Notes: a model not told the origin generated them from the letters alone. A stretch of 64,000 nt of DNA from Escherichia coli (GCF_011881725.1 NZ_JAATUR010000015.1:29554-93553); one strand, 5' to 3'; shown: positions 28,165-44,496, counted from the stretch's first letter. Numbers and translations are program-made.

Positions 28165-29667
28165 TTACGCTACGGCAGCTTTCGCCGCTTTGTCTGCAGC
28201 GTCATCCTGCGTCATGCGGTGCAGTTTCGGTGCGGTCAGCAGCATCAGCACTGCAATAACGGCAGTAGCGACACCAATCTGTAAGAACACGCGGCCATAG
28301 ACTTCCAGCGACATCAACGGATCGGTAACGTTATCCGGTACAGCCATCATACCCGCAACATAGCCACCAATCAGGTTTGCACCGGCAGTGGTCAGGAACC
28401 AGCTACCCATAATGAAGCCCATCAGGCGCTGCGGAACGAGTTGTGCAACCATTGCCAGACCCAGACCAGAGATCATCAGTTCACCGATACTCTGCAGGCC
28501 ATAACTTGCTACCAGCCAGCTTACAGACACGATACCAGCGTCAGACGCGAATTTCGCACCCAGTGGCAGAATCAGGAACGCGCCAGAGCACATTACCATA
28601 CCGATAGCAAACTTGGTTGGCATCGGCAGGGTATCGCCCATCTTGTTATAGATAGCAGCGAGAATCGGGCTACCAATGATGATCCAGAACGGGTTCAGTG
28701 CCTGATATTGTTCAGGTTCTACAGCCAGACCCAGAATGGTGTGCTCAACGTTACGGATTGCAAAGAAGTTCAGAGACGTCGGCATCTGGCTGTACAGCAC
28801 GAAGAAGATGATTGCTTCAAGCATCAGGATGAAAGCGACGATCATTTTACGACGTGCAGCGCCTTTCATTGCAAAGGCTTCTTTACCGAAGATAACCACG
28901 ATACCAAAGGCAACAACGCCCAGCGCCATACGTGCAATGTCCTGGTTGTGCAGCAGCCAGGTTGCAATCGCGATCAGTGCGGCAACACCAATAATGGTTA
29001 ACAGCAGATTGCGGTAGTTGATCGGCTCAAAGTCAGGTTTTGAACCGTACTGCTTAACCCAGCGTTGGCAGAAGGCGAAGTTAACGATGGTGATCAACAG
29101 ACCAACTACGCTAAGAGCGAATGCGACGCTCCAGCCATACTTGGCTGCTAACCACGGCGTAGCAATCATAGAGAAGAACGAACCGATGTTGACGGACATG
29201 TAGTACATGGTAAATGCACCGTCCAGACGTGGATCGTTTTTCTCGTAGCAGGTTGACAGCAGTGAAGACGGGTTGGCTTTAAACAGACCGTTACCGACTG
29301 CAATCGCCGCCATACCCATATAGACGATACCAGCATCGTGACCAGACCAGGCAACCAGCGCATAACCAATAGCCAGCACAATAGCGCCAAGCATAATGAC
29401 GCGTTTTGTACCAAGTACCTTATCGCCTAACCAACCACCAATAGCGACAAGACCATAAACCAGGGCGCTAAAGGAAGAGAAAAGTGTGATTGAATCCGCT
29501 TCAGACATACCCAGTTGTTTAACCAGGTAAACAGCCATAATTCCTTGTAGGCCGTAATAACCAAAACGTTCCCATAACTCAATCGAGAAGATGAGATAGA
29601 ACGCCTTCGGTTGTTTGAAAGCGTTCAAACTGACGCTTTCAGTTGGTTTTTGGTTTGCAGTGGACAC
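28165..29667 (-). CDS. dtpA: Di/tripeptide:proton symporter DtpA (TppB)
   Basis: A 500-residue POT/PTR-family transporter with 14 transmembrane segments. The family proton-coupling motif [10 protein letters not shown] is at residues about 31-40, and the second POT signature covers [15 protein letters not shown]. The start codon is GTG (complement at 29665-29667), preceded by AGAGGT six bases upstream; no closer ATG exists. It imports di- and tripeptides and peptidomimetic drugs. In K-12 the gene is under OmpR control; I could not identify the OmpR sites by eye in the upstream region. Confidence 0.97.
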   Translation of the reverse strand: MSTANQKPTESVSLNAFKQPKAFYLIFSIELWERFGYYGLQGIMAVYLVKQLGMSEADSITLFSSFSALVYGLVAIGGWLGDKVLGTKRVIMLGAIVLAIGYALVAWSGHDAGIVYMGMAAIAVGNGLFKANPSSLLSTCYEKNDPRLDGAFTMYYMSVNIGSFFSMIATPWLAAKYGWSVAFALSVVGLLITIVNFAFCQRWVKQYGSKPDFEPINYRNLLLTIIGVAALIAIATWLLHNQDIARMALGVVAFGIVVIFGKEAFAMKGAARRKMIVAFILMLEAIIFFVLYSQMPTSLNFFAIRNVEHTILGLAVEPEQYQALNPFWIIIGSPILAAIYNKMGDTLPMPTKFAIGMVMCSGAFLILPLGAKFASDAGIVSVSWLVASYGLQSIGELMISGLGLAMVAQLVPQRLMGFIMGSWFLTTAGANLIGGYVAGMMAVPDNVTDPLMSLEVYGRVFLQIGVATAVIAVLMLLTAPKLHRMTQDDAADKAAKAAVA

Positions 29668-30180
29668 TTTTACCTCTTTTTTTACATCCCATATTAACGG
29701 GGGTGTTTTCTCGCGTGATGTCTAATAAACATACGCGCAATTTTTATAGTGGGAGGGGAAACGGCAGGTAATGTTCACTATCTTGCACTTTCAGACAAGT
29801 CCTTTGTAATAATCTGTTACATATAACTTGCATGGAGAAATCCTCGGCTCATTGAAATGTTATCCAGCGTTAAATTTTTCTAAAAACGTAACGGCAGATT
29901 TTTTCACTACCAGAAGAGGGTTGATACCGATATTTGGCGATATGTTCTACTGTAAGGTGTTTTATGTAGTGAGATAGTCCATTATCTGAAAAATAGGCAG
30001 TGTAATGTTTTGTAGGTTTCTGCCTTGTTTGAATCAATGCCTTGTCAAATTTAACTTAAACGGAGCAATATTTTTACATATTGATGCCAATGTGAGATTG
30101 ATCACAAATAGATAGAAAATTTCGCTATTAAAAAAACAATTAACCTGCATTTTTGGTTATTCATAAGCGGATTACCTGAG

Positions 30181-30205
30181 AATGATGCCGCGAAGTGGCA
30201 TCATT
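30181..30205. repeat. Hairpin upstream of dtpA / downstream of nth
   Basis: 9-bp perfect stem AATGATGCC / GGCATCATT with a 7-base loop. No T-run on the minus strand, so it is not a clear terminator for nth. Confidence 0.55.
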
Positions 30206-30251
30206 GACGTTAACAAGATGTTTTATAAGAGGATAAAGAATGGTTATGAAT

Positions 30252-30274
30252 GGGGTAACGATGTTACCCCTTTT
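30252..30274. terminator. Hairpin just after nth
   Basis: Stem GGGGTAAC / GTTACCCC with a 3-base loop (30252-30259, 30263-30270), 6 bp downstream of the nth stop. The T-run (30271-30274) is on the plus strand side, so as an nth terminator it is weak; it may act as a 3' stabilising hairpin for the rsx-nth transcript. Confidence 0.55.
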
Positions 30275-30276
30275 CG

Positions 30277-30912
30277 TCAGATGTCAACTTTCTCTTTGTA
30301 TTCACAAAGATCTTCAATAATGCAGGAGCCACAGCGGGGCTTGCGGGCAACACAGGTGTAACGCCCGTGGAGGATTAACCAGTGGTGGCAATCGACTTTG
30401 AACTCTGACGGAACCACTTTGAGCAATTTTTCTTCAACTTGTTCGACATTTTTCCCTGGCGCAAATTGGGTGCGGTTGCAGACGCGGAAAATGTGCGTAT
30501 CCACCGCAATAGTTGGCCAACCGAAAGCCGTATTCAGCACCACATTTGCCGTTTTACGTCCTACCCCGGGCAGTGCTTCCAGGGCTGCGCGGTCTTCTGG
30601 AACTTCGCCGTTATGCTGTTCGAGTAAAATACGGCAGGTTTTGATGATATTTTCTGCTTTGCTGTTATATAGCCCAATGGTTTTGATATACGTTTTCACC
30701 CCATCAACGCCCAGTTCGAGCATTGCGGCAGGTGTATTCGCCACTGGATAAAGCTTTGCCGTCGCCTTATTAACGCTGACATCGGTCGCCTGAGCGGAAA
30801 GCAGTACAGCAATCAACAATTCAAAAGGTGAACTGAAATTAAGCTCGGTTGTGGGATGAGGATTGTTCTCACGCAGGCGAGTGAGGATCTCCAATCGTTT
30901 TGCTTTGTTCAT
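30277..30912 (-). CDS. nth: Endonuclease III (Nth)
   Basis: A 211-residue bifunctional DNA glycosylase/AP lyase removing oxidised pyrimidines. Helix-hairpin-helix LPGVGRKTANVV contains catalytic Lys120; Asp138 is in VDTHIFR; the [4Fe-4S] cluster ligands are Cys187, Cys194, Cys197 and Cys203. Its start overlaps the rsxE stop by one base, so it is the last gene of the rsx operon; pairing an Fe-S repair enzyme with an electron-transfer complex is conserved in enterics. Confidence 0.98.
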   Translation of the reverse strand: MNKAKRLEILTRLRENNPHPTTELNFSSPFELLIAVLLSAQATDVSVNKATAKLYPVANTPAAMLELGVDGVKTYIKTIGLYNSKAENIIKTCRILLEQHNGEVPEDRAALEALPGVGRKTANVVLNTAFGWPTIAVDTHIFRVCNRTQFAPGKNVEQVEEKLLKVVPSEFKVDCHHWLILHGRYTCVARKPRCGSCIIEDLCEYKEKVDI

Positions 30913-31607
30913 CAGACATTCCCTGTTTCACCGTTTGACAACTCGCGCGTAGCGGCTGCTTCAGCACGGCGCTTTTTCATTCTTTCATCAATCAGGTATT
31001 TTCCCGCCAGCATCAGGCCCAGACCAATGAATGCCCCTGGCGGTAACATTGCTAACAGGAAGGGAGAATCGGTGTGGAAGATCTCCACCCGCAATACTTT
31101 GGCCCAGCTACCTAACAACGCATCGGCACCGTCAAACAATGTCCCGTTGCCGATGATTTCGCGTAGTGAACCCAGTACGAACATGGCGCAGGTTGCACCC
31201 ATGCCTATCGAAAAACCATCAAGCGCGGAGAGTGCCGGACCTTTTTTGGCGGCGAAGGCTTCCGCACGGCCAACAACGATACAGTTAGTGACAATCAATG
31301 GAATAAAAATTCCTAACGATTGATAAAGACCAAAGGCGTATGCGTTAATCAGCATTTGTACGGCGCTGACCACTGAGGCAATGATCATCACGTAAATCGG
31401 GATACGGATTTCGGCTGGCGTCCAGTGACGTAGCGTCGAGATAGTCAGGTTGGTGAGGGTCAACACCAGCGTCGTCGCAAGTCCTAAACCCAGTGCGTTA
31501 GTGGCTGTGGAAGTAACCGCCAGCAGCGGACAGAGGCCGAGCAACTGGACCAGCGCGGAGTTGTTCTTCCACAATCCCTGAACAATAACGTCTTTAATTT
31601 CGCTCAC
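30912..31607 (-). CDS. rsxE: Electron transport complex subunit RsxE
   Basis: A 231-residue inner-membrane protein with about six helices, homologous to NqrD/RnfE. Paired with RsxA it forms the membrane core of the Rnf/Rsx complex. In E. coli the complex uses NADH to keep the SoxR [2Fe-2S] cluster reduced and so switches off the SoxRS response. Motif [11 protein letters not shown] near residue 20 mirrors LGLCPFMGV in RsxA. Cotranscribed between rsxG (3 bp gap) and nth (1 bp overlap). Confidence 0.97.
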   Translation of the reverse strand: MSEIKDVIVQGLWKNNSALVQLLGLCPLLAVTSTATNALGLGLATTLVLTLTNLTISTLRHWTPAEIRIPIYVMIIASVVSAVQMLINAYAFGLYQSLGIFIPLIVTNCIVVGRAEAFAAKKGPALSALDGFSIGMGATCAMFVLGSLREIIGNGTLFDGADALLGSWAKVLRVEIFHTDSPFLLAMLPPGAFIGLGLMLAGKYLIDERMKKRRAEAAATRELSNGETGNV

Positions 31608-31610
31608 GGT

Positions 31611-32231
31611 TTATTCTCCACAGGCAGGAAGTTGAGAAAGTTGTCCGGGCAACGTTTGGGCATACAATCCGGCGCGTTTTACTGCATTCACTACCGCTCG
31701 AGGCGTAATGGTTGCCCCGGTGAACTGGTCGAAATCACCACCATCTTTCTTCACCGCCCAGTGAGCATCGTCCGCGCCGCTGATTGTTTTACCCGCAAAA
31801 TGGGTGATCCAGTCAGAAAGGCGCAGTTCGATTTTATCGCCAAGTCCCGGCGTTTCGTGATGCTCTGTCACACGGGTGCCAAGCACTGTACCGTTAAAAT
31901 CGGCCCCAACCAACAGCTGAATCGCACCGGAATAACCATCTGGCGCGGTTGCCTCCAGAACGGCGGCTACCGGTTTATCATCCTGTTTTGCGATGTAAAT
32001 CCGATGCTCACCTTTTCCTAACTCTGGTGCAGTCACTATATAGCAACTTTGGGCCAGCGCGTTGTTATAGTGCCCGGCGGGCAACACCTGATCAAATAAC
32101 GCTTTTTGTTGCAGACTGGCCTGTTCAGCAATTGTCGTTTTGGTCATCTGGTTGATGGCCGCAGTTAACCCTGTTGAACCCGCTGCAAATAGCGCCAACG
32201 TAATGCCGTGTTTTCGGATAGTTTTCAGCAT
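31611..32231 (-). CDS. rsxG: Electron transport complex subunit RsxG
   Basis: A 206-residue protein with one N-terminal membrane helix (residues about 9-29) and a periplasmic FMN-binding domain. The flavinylation motif is [12 protein letters not shown] near residue 172, where FMN is attached covalently to a Thr by ApbE. Homologue of RnfG/NqrC. Translationally close to rsxD (3 bp) and rsxE. Confidence 0.97.
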   Translation of the reverse strand: MLKTIRKHGITLALFAAGSTGLTAAINQMTKTTIAEQASLQQKALFDQVLPAGHYNNALAQSCYIVTAPELGKGEHRIYIAKQDDKPVAAVLEATAPDGYSGAIQLLVGADFNGTVLGTRVTEHHETPGLGDKIELRLSDWITHFAGKTISGADDAHWAVKKDGGDFDQFTGATITPRAVVNAVKRAGLYAQTLPGQLSQLPACGE

Positions 32232-32234
32232 GGT

Positions 32235-33293
32235 TTATCCTTTGCGATGGCCGTATACGCGTGGACGCGTGTAGTAATCGATCAGAGGAACCGTGATGTT
32301 CGCCAGCAGGACAGCAAAGGCCACGCCGTCGGGATAGCCGCCAAAACTACGGATCAGCCAGACTAATAAGCCCGCCAGCGCACCGAAAATCAGACGACCG
32401 CGATTGGTGGTAGACGCGGTGACAGGATCGGTCAGAATAAAGAATGCACCGAGCATGGTCGCGCCAGACAACAGATGAATCTGCGGTGAGGCTAATGTTT
32501 CCGGGGAAAACAGCCAACCCAAAATTGCGCACAGAGCCAGTGTCACTAAGAAACTGACGGGAATATGCCAACGAATCGCTTTCTGCCATAACAACCAAAC
32601 ACCACCAACCAGCCAGGCGAGGTTTACCCATTGCCAGCCAGCGCCCGCGAGAACACCGCTGTAGATCGGATACTGCATAATTTGCTCAACCGAATGACCG
32701 GCGCGAACAGAGGTTTTGAACGTATCCAGCGGTGTCGCCTGGCTAATGCCATCGATACCTAAGCGAAGTGTGTTCATATCACCACCACTGGCGGTATGAC
32801 CGTTGAAGATAATCTGTACAGCGTCGAGAAAACCAGGGATGTTGACCGCAATTTCATGCGGAGGCAACCAGCTGGTCATCTGCACCGGGAAGGAAATCAG
32901 TAAGACCACATAACCAATCATTGCCGGGTTAAACGGGTTTTGCCCCAGACCGCCATACAATTGTTTCGCGATGATCACTGCAAACACTGTACCCAGCACA
33001 ACCATCCACCACGGTGCGAGAGGCGGAATACTTACCGCCAGTAATAAGCCCGTTAGTAATGCTGAGTTATCTTTTAACGTTGCAGCTACAGATTGCTTGC
33101 GCAGTTTGAGTACGAGGGCTTCGGCTAAGAGTGCACTGACCGAGGCCAACAGAATTTGAACGAGAGTACCCCAGCCAAAAAACCACAGTTGCGCAGCGAT
33201 ACCAGGGATGGTTGCGATCAGCACCAGCAGCATTATGCGCGATGTCTGGCGCTGGTTATGGGTATAAGGGGAGCTTGCTATTCTGAATACCAT
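32235..33293 (-). CDS. rsxD: Electron transport complex subunit RsxD
   Basis: A 352-residue multi-helix inner-membrane subunit (RnfD/NqrB family). A covalent FMN site lies in the stretch [12 protein letters not shown] near residue 185. Gly/Pro-rich helix [15 protein letters not shown] and the C-terminal [17 protein letters not shown] are family signatures. Its ATG abuts the rsxC stop with no gap. Confidence 0.97.
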   Translation of the reverse strand: MVFRIASSPYTHNQRQTSRIMLLVLIATIPGIAAQLWFFGWGTLVQILLASVSALLAEALVLKLRKQSVAATLKDNSALLTGLLLAVSIPPLAPWWMVVLGTVFAVIIAKQLYGGLGQNPFNPAMIGYVVLLISFPVQMTSWLPPHEIAVNIPGFLDAVQIIFNGHTASGGDMNTLRLGIDGISQATPLDTFKTSVRAGHSVEQIMQYPIYSGVLAGAGWQWVNLAWLVGGVWLLWQKAIRWHIPVSFLVTLALCAILGWLFSPETLASPQIHLLSGATMLGAFFILTDPVTASTTNRGRLIFGALAGLLVWLIRSFGGYPDGVAFAVLLANITVPLIDYYTRPRVYGHRKG

Positions 33294-36182
<2,889 letters not shown>

Positions 36183-36183
<1 letters not shown>

Positions 36184-36764
36184 TACAACTTCACCAAACC
36201 ACTAAAGCCCATAAAGGCCAGAGACATAAGACCTGCGGTAATTAACGCAATGGCATTACCGCGAAAAGGTGCCGGGACATCCGCCACCGCAAGACGTTCG
36301 CGGATGGCGGCGAAAAGCACCATCACCAGCGAAAAACCGACAGCGGCGGAAAAACCGTACAGCGCCGACTGCAAAAAATTGTGTCCCAGGTTGATATTCA
36401 GCAACGCTACGCCAAGTACCGCACAGTTGGTTGTAATAAGCGGCAAAAAAATCCCCAGCAGACGGTAAAGTACCGGACTGGTTTTGCGCACCACCATCTC
36501 GGTGAACTGCACAACCACGGCAATCACCAGAATAAACGCCAGGGTGCGAAGATAAATCAAATTGAGTGGGATCAAAATCCACGTGTCGATAAGCCAGGCG
36601 CAAATAGACGCCAGCGTCATCACAAACGTTGTTGCCAGCCCCATGCCCATCGCGGTTTCCAGCTTTTTGGAAACGCCCATAAACGGACAGAGGCCGAGAA
36701 ACTTGACCAGTACAAAGTTATTGACCAGTACAGTTCCGACAAACAGTAACAGGTAGTCAGTCAT
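36183..36764 (-). CDS. rsxA: Electron transport complex subunit RsxA
   Basis: A 193-residue inner-membrane protein with six helices (RnfA/NqrE family); [14 protein letters not shown] near residue 22 carries the conserved Cys that with RsxE binds a membrane Fe-S cluster. First gene of rsxABCDGE-nth. The 76-bp gap to ydgK leaves room for the operon promoter. Confidence 0.97.
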
Positions 36765-36840
36765 TTTTCGGCCTGAAATAAAAAAGCCGCCTATTATCCG
36801 TTAATCCAGAGCAGGCGACAACAGGTTAACTGTAAGGTTA

Positions 36841-37281
36841 TTACGGATTCACAAACGTCGCTTTGACCCGCGACGAGCGTTTGAAATAGGGGACTATCAA
36901 TGCGGTTGCCAGCAAAGTAAACAACAACTGGCGCACGGCTATGCCATCTTCAACTGGTGAAAAAGCGAAGGCTTTAACTGCCAGTAATACGGATATCAGT
37001 AGCCAGATAATATAGTGTTTAGGAACACAACGCCGACGTTTAAAGAAAGCGATAGTCAACCACAAAGTGTAATACCACATGGCGATGGCGGTAATAAAAG
37101 AAACGCCCCATGAGATTTGCGTTGTCAGTGCTTGTTCGCCGAGCGTTTTAAAAGTTTGAGGAGAAGATAACGCGGCGGTATACAGTAACAGCGCCAGCGT
37201 CGTACTCAACAGAGCGACTAACAGCCAGGCCAAAGGGCCAAGCAACCAGCCTCCAATACGTTGTGGCGTTGTGGTGGTCAT
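36841..37281 (-). CDS. ydgK: DUF2569 inner-membrane protein YdgK
   Basis: A small inner-membrane protein (146 residues from the chosen start) with four predicted helices: about 12-36, 55-78, 93-108 and 115-130. DUF2569 family, function unknown. The ATG at 37281 follows GGAG seven bases upstream; the longer in-frame start at 37314 would place the RBS inside the gene. It lies directly upstream of rsxA on the same strand. Confidence 0.85.
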   Translation of the reverse strand: MTTTTPQRIGGWLLGPLAWLLVALLSTTLALLLYTAALSSPQTFKTLGEQALTTQISWGVSFITAIAMWYYTLWLTIAFFKRRRCVPKHYIIWLLISVLLAVKAFAFSPVEDGIAVRQLLFTLLATALIVPYFKRSSRVKATFVNP

Positions 37282-37367
37282 AGGTTCTCCAGAATAGCGA
37301 CAGCAAACAGGCAAATCTAATTTTCGGGGCGTTATTATAAGGCTTTTATAATCGATCGCTACTTTCT

Positions 37368-37583
37368 TTATTGGACATAGTGCCAGACGGACTTCGGTAC
37401 CTGGCCCAGGTCAAACAAACGCCCGCCAGAAACCAGCTCTGCTCGGCGGTGATCGGCAGCACGATACATATTGATAAGCTCCTGATCGTCCGTCAGGGTG
37501 TAATTAAGATGATCGTAAAGTTTTTCCAGGCTTTCGAGAGAACTGATTTTGCGAAATTTTAATAAGTAGTCCTGAACAGTCAT
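37368..37583 (-). CDS. cnu: Hha-family nucleoid modulator Cnu (YdgT)
   Basis: A 71-residue paralogue of Hha that partners with H-NS and StpA to strengthen gene silencing and that binds a site near oriC. The sequence [20 protein letters not shown], with the conserved acidic/aromatic core [27 protein letters not shown], is unmistakable. Monocistronic; upstream 272 bp to blr is AT-rich. Confidence 0.97.
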
Positions 37584-37855
37584 AAAAGGTCCATAAAATA
37601 ATTAATACCAAAGGGGTAGGCATTATATGTAATGATAAAACTTCACCAAAAGTGAACGCTTATGTAATAACAATAATAAGAATGCGCTGATGGTAAATAT
37701 TCAGGGATGAAATACTGTCATTAAAAGAGTAACGCGCTTTACTATCCCTGCCAATCACCAACAACACAGTACAAGATAATAAATTCCTGGTTTAATACCC
37801 GACAAGTTAAAACATGCACCTGTATGGGCGGCATATTGTTCTGCAAGCGCAGAAC

Positions 37856-37981
37856 TTACTTATGCTGCACCTGGGTGCTTTGTTCTGGCGGCTGGTAGTT
37901 GTCAATGTGACTTGCCACGCCAAGAAGAATGACTGAAACGATAAGAACGATCCAACCTGTAAATTCAATAAGACGATTCAT
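37856..37981 (-). CDS. blr: Beta-lactam resistance small membrane protein Blr
   Basis: A 41-residue single-helix inner-membrane protein starting MNRLIEFTGWIVLIVSVILL, with a polar C-terminal tail rich in Gln (DNYQPPEQSTQVQHK). It matches E. coli Blr, a small divisome-associated protein named for effects on intrinsic beta-lactam resistance. ATG complement at 37979-37981, TAA at 37856-37858. The RBS is weak; an in-frame ATG four codons upstream exists. Confidence 0.92.
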   Translation of the reverse strand: MNRLIEFTGWIVLIVSVILLGVASHIDNYQPPEQSTQVQHK

Positions 37982-38223
37982 TACTGCCCACATCTATGAT
38001 TATTGATCCATTAACTTCAGGGGGTAAATGTTACTTAGCAATAATAGCTCCAGCAAGATTTTTGCTGAGGTTTTTGCGATATTTATCTCTTATCATTAGA
38101 AAATCAGCTATTTCTTTGACTTAAGTTAAATGACATCCCATATGGCGGGCAGGTTATTAAACTGTTGAGAGAGGGTAAAGGATAGTGTCAAATAGCGATC
38201 GTACTTCTCTGAGAGGCAATGAC

Positions 38224-39264
38224 ATGAGCGACAACATCCGTGTTGGGTTGATTGGGTATGGTTATGCGAGCAAAACCTTCCATGCGCCCCTGATTGCGGG
38301 CACGCCCGGACTAGAACTGGCAGTAATCTCCAGTAGTGACGAAACAAAAGTAAAGGCCGACTGGCCAACGGTTACGGTTGTCTCTGAACCAAAACATCTT
38401 TTTAATGATCCCAATATAGACTTGATTGTCATTCCCACGCCTAACGATACCCATTTCCCGTTAGCCAAAGCGGCGCTTGAAGCGGGTAAACATGTGGTCG
38501 TCGATAAACCTTTTACCGTGACACTGTCACAAGCTCGGGAGCTGGATGCGTTGGCAAAAAGTCTGGGGCGCGTATTGTCTGTGTTTCATAATCGTCGCTG
38601 GGATAGCGATTTTCTGACACTAAAAGGTTTGCTCGCGGAAGGCTCGCTGGGAGAAGTTGCGTACTTTGAATCTCATTTCGACCGCTTCCGACCGCAGGTG
38701 CGCGATCGTTGGCGTGAACAAGGCGGTCCTGGCAGCGGTATCTGGTACGATTTGGCACCGCATCTGCTCGATCAGGCTATTACGCTTTTTGGCTTACCCG
38801 TCAGTATGACCGTGGATTTAGCACAGTTGCGCCCGGGTGCGCAGTCGACTGATTATTTTCACGCCATTTTGTCCTACCCACAGCGGCGAGTCATTTTACA
38901 CGGCACTATGCTGGCAGCAGCTGAGTCAGCACGCTATATCGTGCATGGCTCGCGTGGCAGCTATGTTAAATATGGCCTCGATCCACAGGAAGAGCGGTTG
39001 AAAAATGGTGAGCGTCTGCCGCAGGAGGACTGGGGCTACGATATGCGTGATGGCGTACTAACCCGCGTTGAAGGTGAGGAACGTGTTGAAGAAACGCTGT
39101 TGACCGTGCCCGGGAATTATCCGGCGTACTATGCGGCCATTCGTGATGCGTTAAATGGCGACGGTGAAAACCCGGTGCCAGCAAGTCAGGCCATTCAGGT
39201 GATGGAGTTGATTGAGCTGGGTATCGAATCCGCCAAACATCGTTCGACTTTGTGCCTTGCGTAA
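38224..39264 (+). CDS. ydgJ: Gfo/Idh/MocA-family oxidoreductase YdgJ
   Basis: A 346-residue NAD(P)-dependent oxidoreductase: Rossmann motif VGLIGYGYASKTFHAPLI at residues about 7-24; the DKPF motif (VVVDKPFTVTLSQA) near residue 94 typical of GFO/IDH/MocA enzymes; C-terminal substrate domain. I choose the ATG at 38224 (MSDNIRVG), preceded by GAGAGGCAATGAC; the longer start at 38185 has no RBS. Substrate unknown. Confidence 0.92.
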   Translation: MSDNIRVGLIGYGYASKTFHAPLIAGTPGLELAVISSSDETKVKADWPTVTVVSEPKHLFNDPNIDLIVIPTPNDTHFPLAKAALEAGKHVVVDKPFTVTLSQARELDALAKSLGRVLSVFHNRRWDSDFLTLKGLLAEGSLGEVAYFESHFDRFRPQVRDRWREQGGPGSGIWYDLAPHLLDQAITLFGLPVSMTVDLAQLRPGAQSTDYFHAILSYPQRRVILHGTMLAAAESARYIVHGSRGSYVKYGLDPQEERLKNGERLPQEDWGYDMRDGVLTRVEGEERVEETLLTVPGNYPAYYAAIRDALNGDGENPVPASQAIQVMELIELGIESAKHRSTLCLA

Positions 39265-39272
39265 AATGAGGG

Positions 39273-39305
39273 GGATGGTGCAATTGGCACCATCCATTTC
39301 TTTTA
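39273..39305. terminator. Stem-loop between convergent ydgJ and add
   Basis: 9-bp stem GGATGGTGC / GCACCATCC with a 5-base loop (39273-39281, 39287-39295), followed by ATTTCTTTTA on the plus strand. It terminates ydgJ; its T-rich tail overlaps the add stop codon. Confidence 0.8.
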
Positions 39306-40304
39306 CTTCGCTGCGACTTTTTCTCGCAGTGCGCGTTTTTCCTCTGCGCTGAGGAAAGTCATTTCCAGACCATTAATCTGCGCCTGGCGGATTTGCTCGC
39401 GAGATAACCCTGCAGCAGGTGCGGCTACGGTATATTCGTGAATAATATCGACGCCCTGAACACCGGGATCGTCGGTGTTAATGCTGGCACGAATGCCATG
39501 CTCAAGGAACGTTTTCAGCGGATGCGCCGCCAGAGATGCCACGGTACTGGTCTGAATATTGGAGGTCAGGCAGGATTCAATGCCAATTTGTTGCTCGGCG
39601 AGGAAATCCATCAGCGCCCGATCTTCAATGGCTTTTACGCCATGCCCAATGCGTTCAGCGCCCAGTTCACGAATGGCTTGCCAGATACTCTCTGCCCCGG
39701 CAGCTTCGCCTGCATGGACGGTAATATGCCAGCCCGCATCACGCGCGCGGTTGAAGTGAGAAAGGAACAGGCTTCCCGGGAAACCAAGTTCATCACCGGC
39801 TAAATCCAGCGCAGTAATCTGGTCACGGTGGGCTAAAAATGCCTCCAGCTCTTGCTGGCAGGCAGCTTCGCCGAAGGTCCGGCTCATAATACCGATAAGG
39901 TTTGCCTGCACACCAAAGGTGCGGCAACCTTCACGGACGCCATCAATAACGGCTTCGACAACGCCCGCAACAGGCAACTGATGCTCCATTGCCATATAAC
40001 CTGGCGAAAAGCGCAGTTCGACATAATGCAGACCGTTTCGGGCAGCATCTTCAATATTTTCAAATGCCACGCGACGGCATGCGTCGAGTGAGGCAAGAAC
40101 TTTAACGCCCCAGTCAAGTTTGGTGAGAAAACTCACCAGATCGGGTTCGTTGGCGATGACCTGAACGTGTGGGAGCAGCGTTTCGAGGGACTGTGCAGGA
40201 AGCGAGATATTATGCTGGCGGCCAAGTTCAAGGATGGTTTGGGGACGAATGTTGCCATCAAGGTGGCGATGGATATCAGTTAATGGCAGGGTGGTATCAA
40301 TCAT
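39303..40304 (-). CDS. add: Adenosine deaminase
   Basis: A 333-residue zinc hydrolase turning (deoxy)adenosine into (deoxy)inosine in purine salvage. Metal ligands His12 and His14 in DIHRHLDG; catalytic HAGEAAG (His/Glu) near residue 197; C-terminal zinc Asp in NTDDPG. Intact and the same length as the K-12 enzyme. Its neighbourhood has no shared operon; malY ends 103 bp upstream. Confidence 0.98.
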   Translation of the reverse strand: MIDTTLPLTDIHRHLDGNIRPQTILELGRQHNISLPAQSLETLLPHVQVIANEPDLVSFLTKLDWGVKVLASLDACRRVAFENIEDAARNGLHYVELRFSPGYMAMEHQLPVAGVVEAVIDGVREGCRTFGVQANLIGIMSRTFGEAACQQELEAFLAHRDQITALDLAGDELGFPGSLFLSHFNRARDAGWHITVHAGEAAGAESIWQAIRELGAERIGHGVKAIEDRALMDFLAEQQIGIESCLTSNIQTSTVASLAAHPLKTFLEHGIRASINTDDPGVQGVDIIHEYTVAAPAAGLSREQIRQAQINGLEMTFLSAEEKRALREKVAAK

Positions 40305-40371
40305 GGTCGCACTCTTTTTCTGGATATAAAAGTGCGCACCATTATAAAAACAAAGCAGGGTAAAAATCTAT

Positions 40372-40403
40372 GATTGCGCAACGATTATTTTCATTGCGCA
40401 ATC
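40372..40403. repeat. Perfect inverted repeat between malY and add
   Basis: GATTGCGCAA / TTGCGCAATC, 10-bp arms separated by 12 bases, just after the malY stop. Without a T-run; possibly a weak terminator or mRNA 3' stabiliser of malXY. Confidence 0.6.
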
Positions 40404-40407
40404 GCAA

Positions 40408-41580
40408 TTAACGTACAGTGCGGATGGCATTCATTAATCCAGCAACGCCTTTTTCCAGTTTTGAGCGTGGGCATCCGGCATTCAGTCGAACAAAGCCACG
40501 GCCTTCTTCTCCGTAGGTATATCCCGGCATGATTGCGACTTTTTCTTGTTCAATCAGCGCTTTTTGCAACGCGTTGTCATCAATGTTCAATGGGCGTAAA
40601 TCAAGCCATGCCAGATAAGTGGATTGGGGGATCTGCCAGTTGAGTTCCGGGAACGCGGCGTTCATTGTATCTGCGATATACGTCAGGTTATCTTTCAGAT
40701 AGACGCGTAAGGCATCAAGCCACGGCGCGCCTTGCTGATAGGCGGCGATATGAGCAGTTAACGCCAGTACCGCAGGGGAGGAAAGCCCATCACGGCCTTT
40801 CAGGGCCGATAAATACGCTTCACGGCTGTCACCATTTTCAATAATCCCGTAAGCCCCGGTCAGGGCCGGAATATTGAAACTTTTCGAACCAGACGTCAGT
40901 AGCGCCCAGTCGCCGCGAGCAACATTGCTCCAGGGAATATGCGGTTGCTCGCCCCATACCATATCCATATGGATTTCATCGGAGATAACGCGTACACCGT
41001 AGCGTTCGCACAGGTCAGCCATTGTCTCCAGTTCATCGCAGGTCCAGACTTTGCCGGTAGGATTCTGCGGGCTGCACAGGAGCATAATTTTACACTCCGG
41101 TTTCGCCAACACAGCTTCAAGTTTGCCCATATCGCAAAACCAGCCGTCAACTCGCTTCTCTAAAGCAACAGGCATCACGGTGCGCTGATTACCTTCAATG
41201 GCTTTGTAAAATGCGTCGTAGGACGGGGTATGGATCACCACACCTTCACCGACCGCGGACCACTGGCGAATTAGTTCCGATACCATATAGATAACGGAAG
41301 GGCCGTACACCACCGACTGCGTATCAATGGCGGTGTAATGCTGTGTGGAAAACCAGTGGGCAATCGCCGCGAGAAATTCATCGTTTTTCCAGCGACTGTA
41401 GCCAAACACGCCGTGCATCAGGCGCTGATTCAGCGCCTCAATAATGCAGGGAGCGGTGGCAAAATCCATGTCTGAAATCGTGAATGGTAACAGGTCAGCA
41501 GCGCCGAAACGGTCAGCGACATAATCCCACTGCGTGCACCATGTGCCATGACGATCTACGACCGTCGAAAAATCGAACAT
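40408..41580 (-). CDS. malY: PLP-dependent cystathionine beta-lyase / MalT antagonist MalY
   Basis: A 390-residue fold-type I PLP enzyme with C-S lyase activity. The Schiff-base Lys is Lys233 in LLTSGSKSFNIPAL; the PLP-binding stretch SPQNPTGKVW and DEIHMD are present. In E. coli MalY also binds and inhibits MalT, repressing the maltose regulon, independently of its lyase activity. Second gene of malXY, 9 bp after malX. Confidence 0.97.
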   Translation of the reverse strand: MFDFSTVVDRHGTWCTQWDYVADRFGAADLLPFTISDMDFATAPCIIEALNQRLMHGVFGYSRWKNDEFLAAIAHWFSTQHYTAIDTQSVVYGPSVIYMVSELIRQWSAVGEGVVIHTPSYDAFYKAIEGNQRTVMPVALEKRVDGWFCDMGKLEAVLAKPECKIMLLCSPQNPTGKVWTCDELETMADLCERYGVRVISDEIHMDMVWGEQPHIPWSNVARGDWALLTSGSKSFNIPALTGAYGIIENGDSREAYLSALKGRDGLSSPAVLALTAHIAAYQQGAPWLDALRVYLKDNLTYIADTMNAAFPELNWQIPQSTYLAWLDLRPLNIDDNALQKALIEQEKVAIMPGYTYGEEGRGFVRLNAGCPRSKLEKGVAGLMNAIRTVR

Positions 41581-41589
41581 ATCTTATCC

Positions 41590-43308
<1,719 letters not shown>

Positions 43309-43310
43309 TA

Positions 43311-43326
43311 GGTAAAACGTTTTATC
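43311..43326. promoter_or_regulatory. MalI operator (malI side)
   Basis: GGTAAAACGTTTTATC, the same palindrome as at 43233 with one mismatch, 32 bp before malI. It fits MalI autorepression. Confidence 0.88.
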
Positions 43327-43339
43327 TGTCACAATAATC

Positions 43340-44386
<1,047 letters not shown>

Positions 44387-44496
44387 TCCGCTCTTTATCT
44401 GCTATACCTGGTAGTGTCCTTTCCTCAAGGGTAATGATAAAAATGTGGCACACAGGCGGTGCCTTTTATTTTTACTGACGTTCACAGGAGGTTTAT

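Larger units (their letters stand above)
29668..30276. other. nth-dtpA intergenic region (609 bp)
   Basis: The longest gene-free stretch in the window. It is AT-rich and must hold the dtpA promoter. Two hairpins stand at the nth end: AATGATGCC/GGCATCATT (30181-30205) and GGGGTAAC/GTTACCCC (30252-30270). I see no ORF with both a plausible start and RBS, and no tRNA-like fold. A small RNA cannot be excluded from sequence reading alone. Confidence 0.5.

Noticed and set aside
38062..38094. A 21-codon minus-strand ORF upstream of blr (MIRDKYRKNLSK...)
   Set aside because: No Shine-Dalgarno and no family I recognise; too short to support.
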